Notes: generated from the sequence alone by a model not told the origin. Shown: positions 42,255-52,352, counted from the first letter of the stretch. The stretch is DNA of 64,000 nucleotides from Methylococcaceae bacterium UBA6146 (GCA_002422395.1 DIUY01000009.1:62306-126305); one strand, 5' to 3'. Numbers and translations are program-made.

Positions 42255-43589
42255 ATGTCAACAACCGAAAGGGCAATTTCCATTGCAGAGTACGGGCCAA
42301 CTCATGTCCAGTCTGCGCAGTCCCCAAGGGCGCCGAGAATAAGACGGCTAATGGTCCGCCTGACAGCGGTGGCAATTATAGTCCTGTCCATGTCAATGGT
42401 TCTAGGGCTTCGTTGGGGCAATATCACTTATTATTGGTACCAACCACTGACCAACCTCTATTCGATTGCTATAGCCGGTTTTATTTTGTCGCGCTTTATG
42501 CTGTCCTTATGCTACAGGGTGCCCAAGGACACCGATATATCGCCAACAGTGAGCATTATCATCACCGCATTCAATGAAGAGGATGCCATTTACCGCACGG
42601 TCGAATGTTGTTATGCCATTGATTACCCTCAGTCACTTTTCGATGTCATTGTTGTTGACGATGGCTCGTCCGATGGCACCATTGCAGAGATCGAAAGGGC
42701 CCAGCAGGTATGGCCTAGTCTCAAACTGGTGGCCTTCGAACGCAACAAGGGCAAGCGCGAAGCAATGGCGGCCGGCGCCCGTTTAGCACAAGGTGAAATT
42801 CTTGTTTATGTCGATTCGGACAGTTTCCTAAGGAGCGACGGCGTCCGCAAAATCGTCCAAGGTTTTTCAGACCCTAGGGTTGCTGCGGTTGCCGGACATA
42901 CCGAAGTTGCCAACGTCACCATAAACAGCCTCACCAAAATGCAGCAAGCCCGCTACTAAGTGGCCTTCCGCGTGATCAAGGCGGCTGAAAGCGTGTTCGG
43001 TACGGTAACCTGCTGTCCGGGTTGTTTTTCCGCTTATCGCCGCAGTTGCATGATGGAGGTGTTGGACCAGTGGCTAGGCCAGCATTTTCTAGGTGTCCAG
43101 GCCACGTTTGGTGACGACCGCAGTCTGACCAACTATTTGTTGCGGAAATACCGGGTCATCTACTCGGCCGATGCCATTGCCACCACTATCGTGCCTGAAC
43201 GGCACAAACAATTCCTTAAGCAACAATTGCGGTGGAAAAAATCATGGTTCCGCGAGACCTTAATCGCCGCAACCTTCATGTGGAAGAAACCGCCGCTGGC
43301 CGCCATCGCCTTCTATGCGCAGTTGTTGTTCCCGATTATTGCGCCGTTGCTGATCCTGCGGATATGTTTGTGGCTGCCCGTCGCTAACGGTGATTTCGTC
43401 TCCCCAGCCGTCTATTTGCTGGGGACGGTGCTGATAGGGCTAATGTTTTCAGCCTATTACCTGTTCTGGAAAAGTGGCCGCTATTGGATTTATGGCCTTT
43501 ACTTCACGCTTTATTACTTAATCTTTTTGGTTTGGCAAATGCCCTACGCTATCGCCACCCAACGGGATAACAGATGGGGGACGAGGTAA
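42255..43589 (+). pseudogene. GT2 polysaccharide synthase interrupted by an in-frame TAA
   Basis: A processive family 2 glycosyltransferase of hyaluronan/chitin-synthase type, read in one frame of 445 codons but with a TAA at 42957-42959. Before the stop are two membrane helices, VSIIITAFNEEDAI, VVDDGSSDGT and the DXD-type YVDSDS. After it are TCCPGCFSAYRR, GDDRSLTNYLL and the QQLRWKKSW product-channel motif, then four membrane helices. All are needed in one chain, so the stop cuts the catalytic domain. Context RY-stop-VAFRV suggests a former Tyr codon. A GTG follows the stop immediately, so re-initiation would give two fragments; no ribosome-binding site is seen there. AAGGAGAG precedes the first ATG. 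Confidence 0.85.
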
Positions 43590-43594
43590 CCATT

Positions 43595-45553
43595 ATGCAA
43601 GCAATTATCCCAAACTCAGCACCGACAGAACCCAAGCGGGTTTGCCATTGGTATAACTTGGCATGGTGGGTGGTCTTGATAGGTGTTGTCGCAGCAACCC
43701 AAATGCTCTATCACCACTTTGTCATCAAAACACCGCCGCCCGTTTCCGTGGCGGCAACGGCACAACGCAACACAAGCGAAAATGAAGCGTTTATCGCGCT
43801 GGCTTTCGGTAAAGTCAGCGCCACGCATGAACTGGCCATTTCGGCCACGTCGTTTGCCGGGCAGCTAGCGTCGTTAAAACAGGCCGGTTACTCCACAGTG
43901 CGCCTTGCACAGATCAACCAGTGGCGGAAACCCGACGCCATGCCGCTTCCCGCCAAGCCAGTGCTGTTAACTTTCGAGGAAGCAAACCGGGAGACCATGC
44001 AGATTGCGGACAAACTTCTGGCCAAGTTAGGGATGACCGCGCTCGTGTTTGTTGATGTGGACCAGCTCAACAAAGGCAACATCCATTTAGTTTCTTGGCA
44101 TCAGCTTGAACTGCTGGCCAACAACGGGCGGTGGGAAGTGGGCATTTCCGCTTGCCCCTACAACGATGACGGGCAAGCTTTCACTTCAGCCGATCTCTTG
44201 GGGCAAAAACTTAGGCAGCAGCGTGAGCAGCTTGAGAGCCGTCTTGAAGTCCCGGTTATTGTCGCCGATTGTTCGCGCCGATGGGAACCAGGCCAACGCA
44301 ACGGCGAGGCGCTTTGGAAACAGGCATTGGGCAAAGCTTATTTGCCGATAGGTTTTCTGGCCGCACCTTTTGGGGCAAATTATAAGGTTGACTCCGAAGC
44401 CAGTTTCAAGCGTATTCGGGTCTCAAAGGATTGGGATAATGACGGGCTGCTTGCCCAGCTCCAGGCCCATGCCCCGCGCCGCGCCGCATTTGTTGATAAG
44501 TTCCAAGCCGGTCAAGCCGTTGATGAATGGGTGGTGGACAGCGGCGACATTGCACTTGAAGGCGGTAGTCTACAGTTATTTAACAAACCTGGCGAACAGG
44601 GCGGGTTGATCATGCTGGGCGGCACTGAGAAATGGCAAGACGCCGATGTTGAAGTGCGGCTAAAAGGCCAGCCCCAAGGGCAATTCTGGATTTCCCAGCG
44701 TTACCGGATAGGTAAGCCATTTGTCCGGTTAGGCTTATCGGAAGGCCGGGTTGTATTGCAAAAGTCCGATGGCGCCGGCACGCTCAACCAACTTGCGGGC
44801 GTTGACATGCCCAGCGGTGATATTGCCTTGCGGCTTCATCTGGTGGGTTCGCGTGCTATCGCCTATCTGAATGGCCGCCCTCTGCTGGACAGGCCGGTTG
44901 AAATGCCGGAAGGCGCCGACCATGGCCCATTAGCTTTGGCAGTCTGGACTGAAAACGACGGGGACGGCTTTGTCGGCTCAGAAAAAGCGTTAGTCAATTT
45001 GGCGCAGGTAAAGGCCACCCCGCTGTTTCCAAAAGGCGGAATTATCGGGCCGATAACAGGGGTGGCGGCATGGCAACAGCTCAACCAACAAGTGGAAGAA
45101 CTTGCGATGATTAGCCCACGTTATTTCTCTTGGAAGGACGGGAAAGCCCACACCGCCACGGCGGACAAAATCACCCTGGAGATTTTCGCCCGCTACCACC
45201 ATCTGCAATTATTGCCAGCGCTATCCATTGACGGCAATACCCCGTTGTCAGACCGCGCGGCACTGGATGGGCAAGCATTAATATGGGCCTCTGACCCTGC
45301 TTATGATGGGCTGAACATCATTCTGCCCAGTGCAATGGCCGACGCCCAATGGCGGCCGTTCCTAGATGATTTAGGCCAACGCATGAATAGGGCCGGTAAG
45401 GTGCTGGTGATGACATTGCTGGACAGCAATGGACAGACCATGCTGATGAACGGGAATGAGGGCTTACTGCTGGTAACCACCCCTGCGGAGTTATTACCGG
45501 CCAATCCAATGTTGTTGTACCCGGCTAATATTGCGTTGGCATTGGTACCATGA
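43595..45553 (+). CDS. PgaB-like protein with degenerate deacetylase domain
   Basis: A 652-residue protein with one N-terminal membrane anchor (LAWWVVLIGVVAATQMLY). Residues 80-310 follow the NodB polysaccharide-deacetylase layout (FAGQLASLKQAGYSTVRLAQ, PVLLTFEEANRETMQIADK), but the TFDDG motif is replaced by TFEEA and the metal His pair is not evident. Residues 320-480 are a lectin-like sandwich (AYLNGRPLLDRPVEM). The C-terminal part (490-652) resembles the glycoside-hydrolase-like second domain of PgaB. The start at 43595 is preceded by GAGG, 5 bases after the GT2 frame. It is likely a periplasmic partner in export of the polymer, probably without deacetylase activity. Confidence 0.7.
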   Translation: MQAIIPNSAPTEPKRVCHWYNLAWWVVLIGVVAATQMLYHHFVIKTPPPVSVAATAQRNTSENEAFIALAFGKVSATHELAISATSFAGQLASLKQAGYSTVRLAQINQWRKPDAMPLPAKPVLLTFEEANRETMQIADKLLAKLGMTALVFVDVDQLNKGNIHLVSWHQLELLANNGRWEVGISACPYNDDGQAFTSADLLGQKLRQQREQLESRLEVPVIVADCSRRWEPGQRNGEALWKQALGKAYLPIGFLAAPFGANYKVDSEASFKRIRVSKDWDNDGLLAQLQAHAPRRAAFVDKFQAGQAVDEWVVDSGDIALEGGSLQLFNKPGEQGGLIMLGGTEKWQDADVEVRLKGQPQGQFWISQRYRIGKPFVRLGLSEGRVVLQKSDGAGTLNQLAGVDMPSGDIALRLHLVGSRAIAYLNGRPLLDRPVEMPEGADHGPLALAVWTENDGDGFVGSEKALVNLAQVKATPLFPKGGIIGPITGVAAWQQLNQQVEELAMISPRYFSWKDGKAHTATADKITLEIFARYHHLQLLPALSIDGNTPLSDRAALDGQALIWASDPAYDGLNIILPSAMADAQWRPFLDDLGQRMNRAGKVLVMTLLDSNGQTMLMNGNEGLLLVTTPAELLPANPMLLYPANIALALVP

Positions 45554-45969
45554 GCTATCCGCAGCAACGCAGTAAATAGAAAAGCCTTACCTCCAACGCA
45601 TAACCTAACTGGCATAGGGAAATGCCTATAGCTATCCAATTGATTTAATGGATAGTTTACGCAGTATGTCCTTGCAATGCCCTATCGGCTGCCAATGTTG
45701 TCATTGGTTTGATTTGATTTAGCAGCACCTAGCAACGGAAGTGGGACAAGTTTTTTATATTCTCAAGCCTCAACCCAAACGGCGGTTTTTAACACATGAT
45801 CTTAGCGCCTTTTGCAGGGGGGCAAGAGTATTTCAATGGCCTTTGTATCCTGCAAGCTATCAGTGTCTTGCAGGGTTGCAGTCAGAAGGGGATGCCCGCC
45901 CTTGGCTTTTTGCCGGGGGCAGGTGCATTTAAGTCCACAACATTAATCAAGACCATAAGGTGTTATGAC
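45554..45969. other. Intergenic stretch before the duplicated secreted-protein pair
   Basis: No gene supported. An open frame upstream of the 45970 start runs through this stretch but lacks a signal peptide and a ribosome-binding site, so it was not used. No promoter consensus was recognised. Confidence 0.4.
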
Positions 45970-46677
45970 ATGAATCAGAATCAAGACAGTAGAGAACATG
46001 CCCCCTATGCCAAGGGGGGCGGCAGCGCGGACGGGTGTGCCCGCCAAGCGCCGGCGGCGGGGCCAAGGCTGTGCCGCACCGGCACATTGGCTATCGCCGT
46101 CATTACGGCGGTGGCGCTGGCCGGCGGCTGGGTAGCCCCGCCTGCGTTGGCGGATGCCCGATCCATAGATAAAAAGGACAGCCGTGACGATAAAAAGGAC
46201 GGGCGTGACGATAAGAATGACGGCCATGACGCCCCGCGCCCGCCGCTCATGCTGGAAGTCAGCGGGCCGGTCAAGGCCCGTGCTGGCGTGCCGCTGGAAG
46301 GCATGACGGTGCGGCTCGCCAACACGGGGCTGGCGCTGCGGGATTCGCGGCTGCGCCTGTTCGTCCACGACCAGCAGGAGCGGTCGGTGGATTCGGGCGA
46401 CATCAAGATTGAAGTCCGCGAAAAGAACGCCTGGAAGCCGGTGCTGGCCGAGCCGATTGACGAAGGCGTGATGGGCGCGATTGGCGCGGAAGGCGAAGCG
46501 CACAAAGAGCCGCACAAAAACGGCGGCTTCGCGCTGGGTAACAAGGCAAACAAAGTGTTGCAGCTGCGCCTGACATTCGCCATGCCTGGCCGCTACACCC
46601 TGGTCTTGTCGGTCACCCCCGACAATGGCGAAACCCAGCTTGCCCAACCGGTGAGCGTTGACCTGGAGGTGTTATGA
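45970..46677 (+). CDS. Small secreted Ig-like protein, unit 1
   Basis: A 235-residue exported protein. The ATG at 45970 is chosen because AAGG lies upstream. Its N-terminal region is unusually long before the hydrophobic signal (TLAIAVITAVALAGG). A charged repeat of Asp/Lys/Arg (DKKDSRDDKKDGRDDKNDGH, encoded by tandem DNA repeats) leads to a beta-sandwich domain: MLEVSGPVKARAGVPLEGMT, LALRDSRLRLFVHDQQ and LTFAMPGRYTLVLSVTPDNG. It is homologous to the protein at 48821. Its stop overlaps the next deacetylase gene by 4 bases, so the pair is co-translated. Function unknown; a chaperone or subunit for the deacetylase is an inference. Confidence 0.7.
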   Translation: MNQNQDSREHAPYAKGGGSADGCARQAPAAGPRLCRTGTLAIAVITAVALAGGWVAPPALADARSIDKKDSRDDKKDGRDDKNDGHDAPRPPLMLEVSGPVKARAGVPLEGMTVRLANTGLALRDSRLRLFVHDQQERSVDSGDIKIEVREKNAWKPVLAEPIDEGVMGAIGAEGEAHKEPHKNGGFALGNKANKVLQLRLTFAMPGRYTLVLSVTPDNGETQLAQPVSVDLEVL

Positions 46678-48545
46678 ACACCCAAGCAAAACTTTTCCCC
46701 CGATGGCGCGGCGGGCGTACCGCCTTGGCCGTCATTAAGCTAACGTTGGCCGGACTGCTGACGGCTGCGGCTCTGGCCGTGCCGGCACAGGCTGCCGACA
46801 CCGTCGTGTCGCTAACCTTCGACGATGGCCTGACCCAATCGCTCGCCCGCAACTTGTTGGCCAAACATGGCATGAAAGGTACTTTTTATGTCAACTCAGA
46901 CCGAATTGGCGATGGCGGGTATCTGACGAAAGCCGAACTCGATGCCCTTTATGCGGACGGCAACGAGATAGGCGGACACACAATCGGCCACGTCAACCTT
47001 GCCTCGCTGTCCGATGCAGCCCAGCAAGCCGCGATTTGTGACGACATGCAAAACCTCGTCAATTGGGGCTATCAGGCTTATTCGTTCGCTTATCCGTATG
47101 GGTCCACTGGGCCGGCCTCGCAGAATATCCTGAAAGCCGGTTGCCCAGGGGTTGGGACTTATGAAAGCGCCCGGACGGTTGGCGGTTTGGTGACGGGCAC
47201 CTCGTGTTCGGGTTGCCCGTGGTCGAATGCCACCCCACCGGTTAACCCTTATTTTGTTGCCACCAGCAGTTCAATCGTTGCGACAACACCATTGGCGACA
47301 ATACAAGGGTATGTGACGCAAGCGGAGACGCATGGCGGCGGCTGGGTGCCGCTGGTTTTCCATCGCATCTGTAGTAATTGCGACACTTATTCCATGACTG
47401 AGGCGACATTGGATGCCTTCCTGACATGGTTGGAAGCACGGCAATCACAAAACACTTATGTCAGAACTGTGCATGAGGTTATGTCTGGCGGCGGTGGCAC
47501 ACCACCACCGCCACCACCGCCACCGCCACCTAGCGCCAATTTGCTGATCAACCCGTCGCTGGAGATTGACGCCAACAACAACGGCCAGCCCGATTGCTGG
47601 TCACGGAGCAGTTACGGCAGCAACAGCGCCACATGGACACGCACCAGCGACGCCCATGACGGCAGTTTTGCCCAGCAGTTAAAAATCAGTAGCTTCAGCA
47701 GTGGTGACCGTAAATTACTACCGACTTTAGATGCTGGCCAACCGGGTGGCTGTGCGCCGGTTGTGGTGCCTGGTCAGACTTACGAGCTTAGCGCTTGGTA
47801 CAAATCGACCGTTCCAGCAACTACGCTGTTGTTCTATCTTGATGCCAACAATGTTTGGCGGTATTGGGCTGAAAGCCCGGCGCTGTCTGCTTCATCGAGT
47901 TGGAAGCAAATGACTTACCAGACTGCACCTGTGCCGGCCGGGGCTAAAGCCCTCAGCTTTGGCGTTGGTTTGGAACGGGTCGGCACGTTGGTCACCGATG
48001 ACTATTCGTTAAGCCTTGCTGTAGCCACCCCGCCTCTACCTCCGCCGAGTGCATCCAACTTGCTGATCAATCCGTCTTTGGAGATTGACGGCAACAATGA
48101 TGGGCAACCGGATTGTTGGGCGCGGGACGATTACGGCACTAACAGCGCCGTTTGGACACGTACCGGCGATGCCCATACCGGCAGTTTTGCCCAGCAGTTG
48201 GATATGGTCAGCTTCAGCAGTGGCGACCGCAAGTTGTTGCCGACTTTGGACGTCGGCCAACCTAGCGGCTGTGCGCCGCTTGTGGAAGCGGGGGAGAGTT
48301 ACAAGCTCAGCGCCTGGTACAAGTCCACCGTCCCGGCAACCACCTTGCTGTTCTACCTTGATGCCAACAATGTTTGGCAGTATTGGCTTGACGGCCCGGC
48401 GCTGTCCGCTTCATCCAGTTGGAAGCAGATGACATACCAGACCCCATCTGTGCCGGCCGGGGCTAAAGCCATCAGCTTTGGCGTGGGCTTGGAGCGGGTC
48501 GGCACGTTGGTCACCGATGACTATGCGATGACCCTCGCGCCTTGA
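46674..48545 (+). CDS. Secreted polysaccharide deacetylase with two carbohydrate-binding-like repeats, unit 1
   Basis: A 623-residue exported enzyme. A signal peptide (TLAGLLTAAALAVPAQA) is followed by a NodB domain (about 40-260): VSLTFDDGLTQSLARNLLAK with the metal Asp pair, GNEIGGHTIGHVNLASLS with HxxxH, YSFAYPYGSTGP, and VPLVFHRIC. A Gly/Pro linker (PPPPPPPPPP, from a CCACCG microsatellite near 47500) leads to two near-identical modules of about 150 residues (NLLINPSLEID, DCWSRSSYG, GDRKLLPTLD, SAWYKSTVPATTLLFYLD, VTDDY), likely carbohydrate-binding. Probable substrate: an N-acetylated amino-sugar polymer. Coupled to the Ig-like protein upstream. Confidence 0.85.
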   Translation: MNTQAKLFPRWRGGRTALAVIKLTLAGLLTAAALAVPAQAADTVVSLTFDDGLTQSLARNLLAKHGMKGTFYVNSDRIGDGGYLTKAELDALYADGNEIGGHTIGHVNLASLSDAAQQAAICDDMQNLVNWGYQAYSFAYPYGSTGPASQNILKAGCPGVGTYESARTVGGLVTGTSCSGCPWSNATPPVNPYFVATSSSIVATTPLATIQGYVTQAETHGGGWVPLVFHRICSNCDTYSMTEATLDAFLTWLEARQSQNTYVRTVHEVMSGGGGTPPPPPPPPPPSANLLINPSLEIDANNNGQPDCWSRSSYGSNSATWTRTSDAHDGSFAQQLKISSFSSGDRKLLPTLDAGQPGGCAPVVVPGQTYELSAWYKSTVPATTLLFYLDANNVWRYWAESPALSASSSWKQMTYQTAPVPAGAKALSFGVGLERVGTLVTDDYSLSLAVATPPLPPPSASNLLINPSLEIDGNNDGQPDCWARDDYGTNSAVWTRTGDAHTGSFAQQLDMVSFSSGDRKLLPTLDVGQPSGCAPLVEAGESYKLSAWYKSTVPATTLLFYLDANNVWQYWLDGPALSASSSWKQMTYQTPSVPAGAKAISFGVGLERVGTLVTDDYAMTLAP

Positions 48546-48614
48546 GTTGAGTTAAAGCGTTATGCCTGGACGGACTGACGGCAGTTATTGCACAAGGACG
48601 TGCGAACTTTTTAC

Positions 48615-48652
48615 GGAGTCAAAAAACATGTTTTTTGATTCCAAAATATCAC
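48615..48652. repeat. Core fragment of a family B element
   Basis: Only the central hairpin GTCAAAAAACATGTTTTTTG and the adjoining ATTCCAAAATATC remain. The GGTAGTGG ends are missing. It lies between the two duplicated deacetylase units; 48546-48820 otherwise has no gene. Confidence 0.6.
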
Positions 48653-48820
48653 CACCGAAATTTTAACACCGTAAGGGTGGCTCAAGATCCATCAAGGCAA
48701 TAAATGCCGCCCCCTACGGGGTCGTTATAAAGGTTCATCTGACAACTTTGCCTTATAGGGAAATATAAAAGGCCAATAAGAAATTAATAACAAACAACTA
48801 ACAACAAGAAGAGGTGTTAA

Positions 48821-49444
48821 ATGATGAATAAGTATCAAGAAAGTGGGGGTTATGTCCCCTGTCCGCAGCGAAGTGGGATACCGATAACGCAAACCATATT
48901 AACTGCTGCCGCACGGCAGTGCCGTGTGGGCACATGGGCGTTCGCAGCCGTTACGGCGGTCATGTTGGGCGGTTGGTCGGCCCCGTCGGCTTGGGCTGGC
49001 AGTATGCCGCCGGTGACGCTCGCCGTGACTGGCCCGCAGACCGCTACGGCGGGAAAACCGCTAAAGGGCATTAAGGTAAGGCTGCGCAATCCAGGGTTGG
49101 CGGTGCGTGATTCGCGTTTGCGTTTGACTATCCATGACGGCGCTGACCGTGCCCTAGGCCCTGATGATATCAAGGTTGATGTGCGGGAAGGGAAAAGTTG
49201 GCAACCAGTACAAGTCAATGCGATAGACGGCGGCGTTATCGGGGCGATTGGCGCGGCCGGAAAACCGCACGACGAGCTTCACCAAAGCGGCGGTTTCGCC
49301 ATTGGCGCCAACGCAAAAAAGGCTTGGCAGTTGCGGGTGAGGTTCCGTTTGCCTGGGCATTATTCAATGGTACTGACCGTTAGCCCGGACAATGGCGCCA
49401 CCCAACTTGCCAAGCCTGCAAGCTATAGCGTGGAGGTCTTATGA
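48821..49444 (+). CDS. Small secreted Ig-like protein, unit 2
   Basis: A 207-residue paralogue of the 45970 protein, with a signal segment (TWAFAAVTAVMLGGWSAPSAWA) but without the charged tandem repeat. The beta-sandwich is conserved: LAVTGPQTATAGKPLKGIKV, LAVRDSRLRLTIHDGADR, IDGGVIGAIGAAGKPHDELH and YSMVLTVSPDNGATQLA. It has a good AAGAAGAGG ribosome-binding site. Its stop overlaps the next deacetylase gene by 4 bases, as in unit 1, so the whole two-gene unit was duplicated. Confidence 0.7.
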   Translation: MMNKYQESGGYVPCPQRSGIPITQTILTAAARQCRVGTWAFAAVTAVMLGGWSAPSAWAGSMPPVTLAVTGPQTATAGKPLKGIKVRLRNPGLAVRDSRLRLTIHDGADRALGPDDIKVDVREGKSWQPVQVNAIDGGVIGAIGAAGKPHDELHQSGGFAIGANAKKAWQLRVRFRLPGHYSMVLTVSPDNGATQLAKPASYSVEVL

Positions 49445-51861
49445 ACACACTATTTATCAAACCCTATTCCAGACAGTGGGACACGTATGCTGCTTTAGGT
49501 GCCGCCAAGCTGGCGTTCCTGGCCGGATTGTCCTGTTTGGCCATGACCCAGCCTGCGCAAGCCGCCCCACCGGTTACCCTAGTGTCTCTCACCTTCGACG
49601 ACGGCCTGACGCAGTCGCTGGCACACGACATTTTGGCGGATCATGGGATGCACGGCACTTTTTATGTCAACTCGAACTTGATCGGCACAGGCAGTTACCT
49701 TAAAAAATCGGAGCTTGACGCCCTCTATGCAGACGGCAATGAAATAGGCGGGCATACTGATAACCATGCCAATCTGGCGACTTTATCCGATGCCGCGCAG
49801 CAAGCCGCCATTTGTAATGATATGCAAAAGTTGGTCGATTGGGGCTATGAGGTGCATTCGTTCGCCTATCCTTACGGCGCCACTGGGCCTTCCACGTTGG
49901 GTATTGTGGCGGCCGGTTGTCCGGCAGGCACTTATGAAAGCGCAAGGCCGGTCGGCGGCCTGTTATCGGGGAGCGAATGCCACAGCTGCCCTACGGCCCA
50001 ATCGCTCCCCCCCGGCAATCCGTATTACATCCCCAGTAACAGATCGGTCGATGTGAACACAACACTGGAAGATTTAAAAGGCTATGTCACCCAAGCGGAA
50101 GCCCACGGCGGTGGTTGGGTGCCAATAATTTTTCACAGGGTATGCGATGCGTGCGTGCCCCTTTCGGTCAGCCCGGCCACCTTGGATGCGTTCTTGTCTT
50201 GGTTGGAAGGGCGGCAGTTACAGAACACATATGTCAAGACCATGCACCAAGTGATGGTGGGGGACTACCCGACACCGGCCGAGCCGATGTTAAGCACAAA
50301 TTTGCTGATCAACCCTTCTTTGGAAGAAGACTCTGACGGGGATGACAAGGCGGATTGTTGGGACCGGAACGGTTACGGCAGTAGCACCGCTAACTGGACC
50401 CGCACTAGCGACGCACATAGCGGTAGTTTTGGCGAACAGTTGGAAATCACCAGCTTCAACAGCGGTGACCGTAAACTGTTGCCGATCATGGATGCCGGTC
50501 AGCCAGCAGGTTGCGCGCCGGCAGTGACGCCTGGGGAGCTTTACCAGATTAGTGCCTGGTACAAGTCCACTGTTCCGGTCTTTACTGTGTTGTTTTACCT
50601 TGATGAGTTTGATGTTTGGCGGTATTGGCGTGATGCCCCGCAAATGTCGGCTTCCGTTGATTGGGTTCAGATGAACTATGCTGTGGGAAGTATTCCTACC
50701 GGTGCTAAGGCCGTCAGTTTTGGTCTCGCCCTAGAGCAGGTCGGCACATTGGTCACGGATGATTATTCGATGTCGTTAGTTCAGAACAACCCGCTGCCGC
50801 CCGACACCACACCACCGGTCATATCAGGTATAGCGCCTGCCGATGGGACAGGTGTGAATGGTGTTGTGCAGTTGACCGCATCGGTCACCGACAATATCGC
50901 CGTGCATCAGGTTGAGTTCATGATTAATGGCGCGGTTGTCGCCAATGATAAGACTAGCCCTTACAGCGTTTCATGGGATTCAAAGCTAGCCGCAAACGGC
51001 GTCGTGACCTATTCCGTCCGGGCGCTTGATTTTGGTGGCAACGAAGCGTTGTCCGCCACGCACCAGCTGGACGTCTTTAACGACAATAATCCGCCGACTG
51101 TCTCCTTGACCCAACCGCCTTCGCCAACTGAAGGGGCCGAGGTGTCGGGTTTTGTGACGCTTGAGGCAGCGGCAACCGATGATACGGGGGTGGCTCGCGT
51201 GGATTTTCTAGTGAATGGTTCAGTGGTTGGCACAGCCAGCACAGAACCTTATTCCGTCAACTGGAATTCACTGTTAAATGCCGATGGGGCGGCCAGCGTT
51301 GTGGCCAAAGCATTTGATGCCGCTGGCAACAGCACGGAAACACCGGTAGTTAATGTGACGCTGAATAACCATGCGGACAACCTGCTGACGAACCCCTCGC
51401 TGGAAATGGACGCCAATAACAACGGTTATACCGATTGTTGGCAACGGGCCGGATATGGCACCAACGCGTACACATGGTCACGCGTCAGTGGCCTTGCGCA
51501 CAGTGGCAACTTTGCCGAATCGTTGACTGTGACCAGCCGCACCAGTGGTGACCGCAAGCTGTTGCAAACCCTGGACTCAAGCGGGTGCGCACCGACTGTC
51601 ACGGCGGGGGCGCGTTATGCCCTGAGCGGTTGGTATCAATCGACCAGTCCCACGGGTATCGTCGTGTATTACCGCAACAGCGTCGGCACTTGGGTATATT
51701 GGAAGTCCAGCGCGGTTTTTGCGGCGTCTAGTGACTGGGCGCAGGCAAGCTACACCACGCCGCCGATACCCGCAGGGGCAACGGCGATTTCTTTTGGTTT
51801 GTATTTAGATAAGGTAGGTACATTAGTGACTGATGATTATGTAATGACTCTAGTGCAGTAA
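49441..51861 (+). CDS. Secreted polysaccharide deacetylase with Ig-like and carbohydrate-binding-like modules, unit 2
   Basis: An 806-residue exported paralogue of the 46674 protein. The NodB domain keeps LTFDDGLTQSLAHDILADHG and GGHTDNHANLATLS. It is followed by one 150-residue binding-like module (TNLLINPSLEEDSDGDDKAD), two bacterial Ig-like domains (PPVISGIAPADGTGVNGVVQ and NPPTVSLTQPPSPTEGAEVS, each about 90 residues) and a second binding-like module at the end (NNHADNLLTNPSLEMDANNN). The Ig pair is absent from unit 1, so the two enzymes have diverged in reach or target after duplication. Confidence 0.85.
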   Translation: MNTLFIKPYSRQWDTYAALGAAKLAFLAGLSCLAMTQPAQAAPPVTLVSLTFDDGLTQSLAHDILADHGMHGTFYVNSNLIGTGSYLKKSELDALYADGNEIGGHTDNHANLATLSDAAQQAAICNDMQKLVDWGYEVHSFAYPYGATGPSTLGIVAAGCPAGTYESARPVGGLLSGSECHSCPTAQSLPPGNPYYIPSNRSVDVNTTLEDLKGYVTQAEAHGGGWVPIIFHRVCDACVPLSVSPATLDAFLSWLEGRQLQNTYVKTMHQVMVGDYPTPAEPMLSTNLLINPSLEEDSDGDDKADCWDRNGYGSSTANWTRTSDAHSGSFGEQLEITSFNSGDRKLLPIMDAGQPAGCAPAVTPGELYQISAWYKSTVPVFTVLFYLDEFDVWRYWRDAPQMSASVDWVQMNYAVGSIPTGAKAVSFGLALEQVGTLVTDDYSMSLVQNNPLPPDTTPPVISGIAPADGTGVNGVVQLTASVTDNIAVHQVEFMINGAVVANDKTSPYSVSWDSKLAANGVVTYSVRALDFGGNEALSATHQLDVFNDNNPPTVSLTQPPSPTEGAEVSGFVTLEAAATDDTGVARVDFLVNGSVVGTASTEPYSVNWNSLLNADGAASVVAKAFDAAGNSTETPVVNVTLNNHADNLLTNPSLEMDANNNGYTDCWQRAGYGTNAYTWSRVSGLAHSGNFAESLTVTSRTSGDRKLLQTLDSSGCAPTVTAGARYALSGWYQSTSPTGIVVYYRNSVGTWVYWKSSAVFAASSDWAQASYTTPPIPAGATAISFGLYLDKVGTLVTDDYVMTLVQ

Positions 51862-52181
51862 AAATAAACACCTATAACTTAAGTCTTTGGGTAGGGGTTG
51901 ATTTGCAGCCGTAGCGGACAAACCGTCCAACAACAGCTATGGGTACACCACTACCAGTATTTGCACTTAAGGCACGTTTTAAAAGTTTCAGAATTGCCCC
52001 ACGATTAAATTAGAAATATTTTTGGTGTATGGGGAGGGTTTTGGCCTGATCCGACATTCAAAAAAACCGTAACTGTCCAGTCACTTTTCTTTAAAAAAAA
52101 GGGTGGGTGAATGCTTACAAAAATCCAGGCATTCTGACTTTTAAAACACATTTTTGGGTGGTAGCGGTCTAAAACCCCACC

Positions 52182-52222
52182 GCGTAATCGCTAGTCTGCA
52201 GACTCCTTTACGCGGTTTTTTT
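52182..52222 (+). terminator. Rho-independent terminator
   Basis: CCGCGTAA pairs with TTACGCGG and is followed by seven T. The loop is 18 bases. It probably ends the transcript of the duplicated deacetylase units. Confidence 0.75.
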
Positions 52223-52352
52223 GATGGTTGTTATAGGACACAGTGTCCACAGGCCTTTAGACGGCAATCAATGATTGCTTGTTTAACGCAAGGCCATCGG
52301 TTTTCAAACGTCTGTTGACGTACCGGTCAGGTAGGCACACTTGGGTATTCTT

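Noticed and set aside
45943..46647. Long antisense ORFs across the secreted-protein genes
   Set aside because: They mirror GC-rich codon bias of the real genes and show no protein-like features or start signals.
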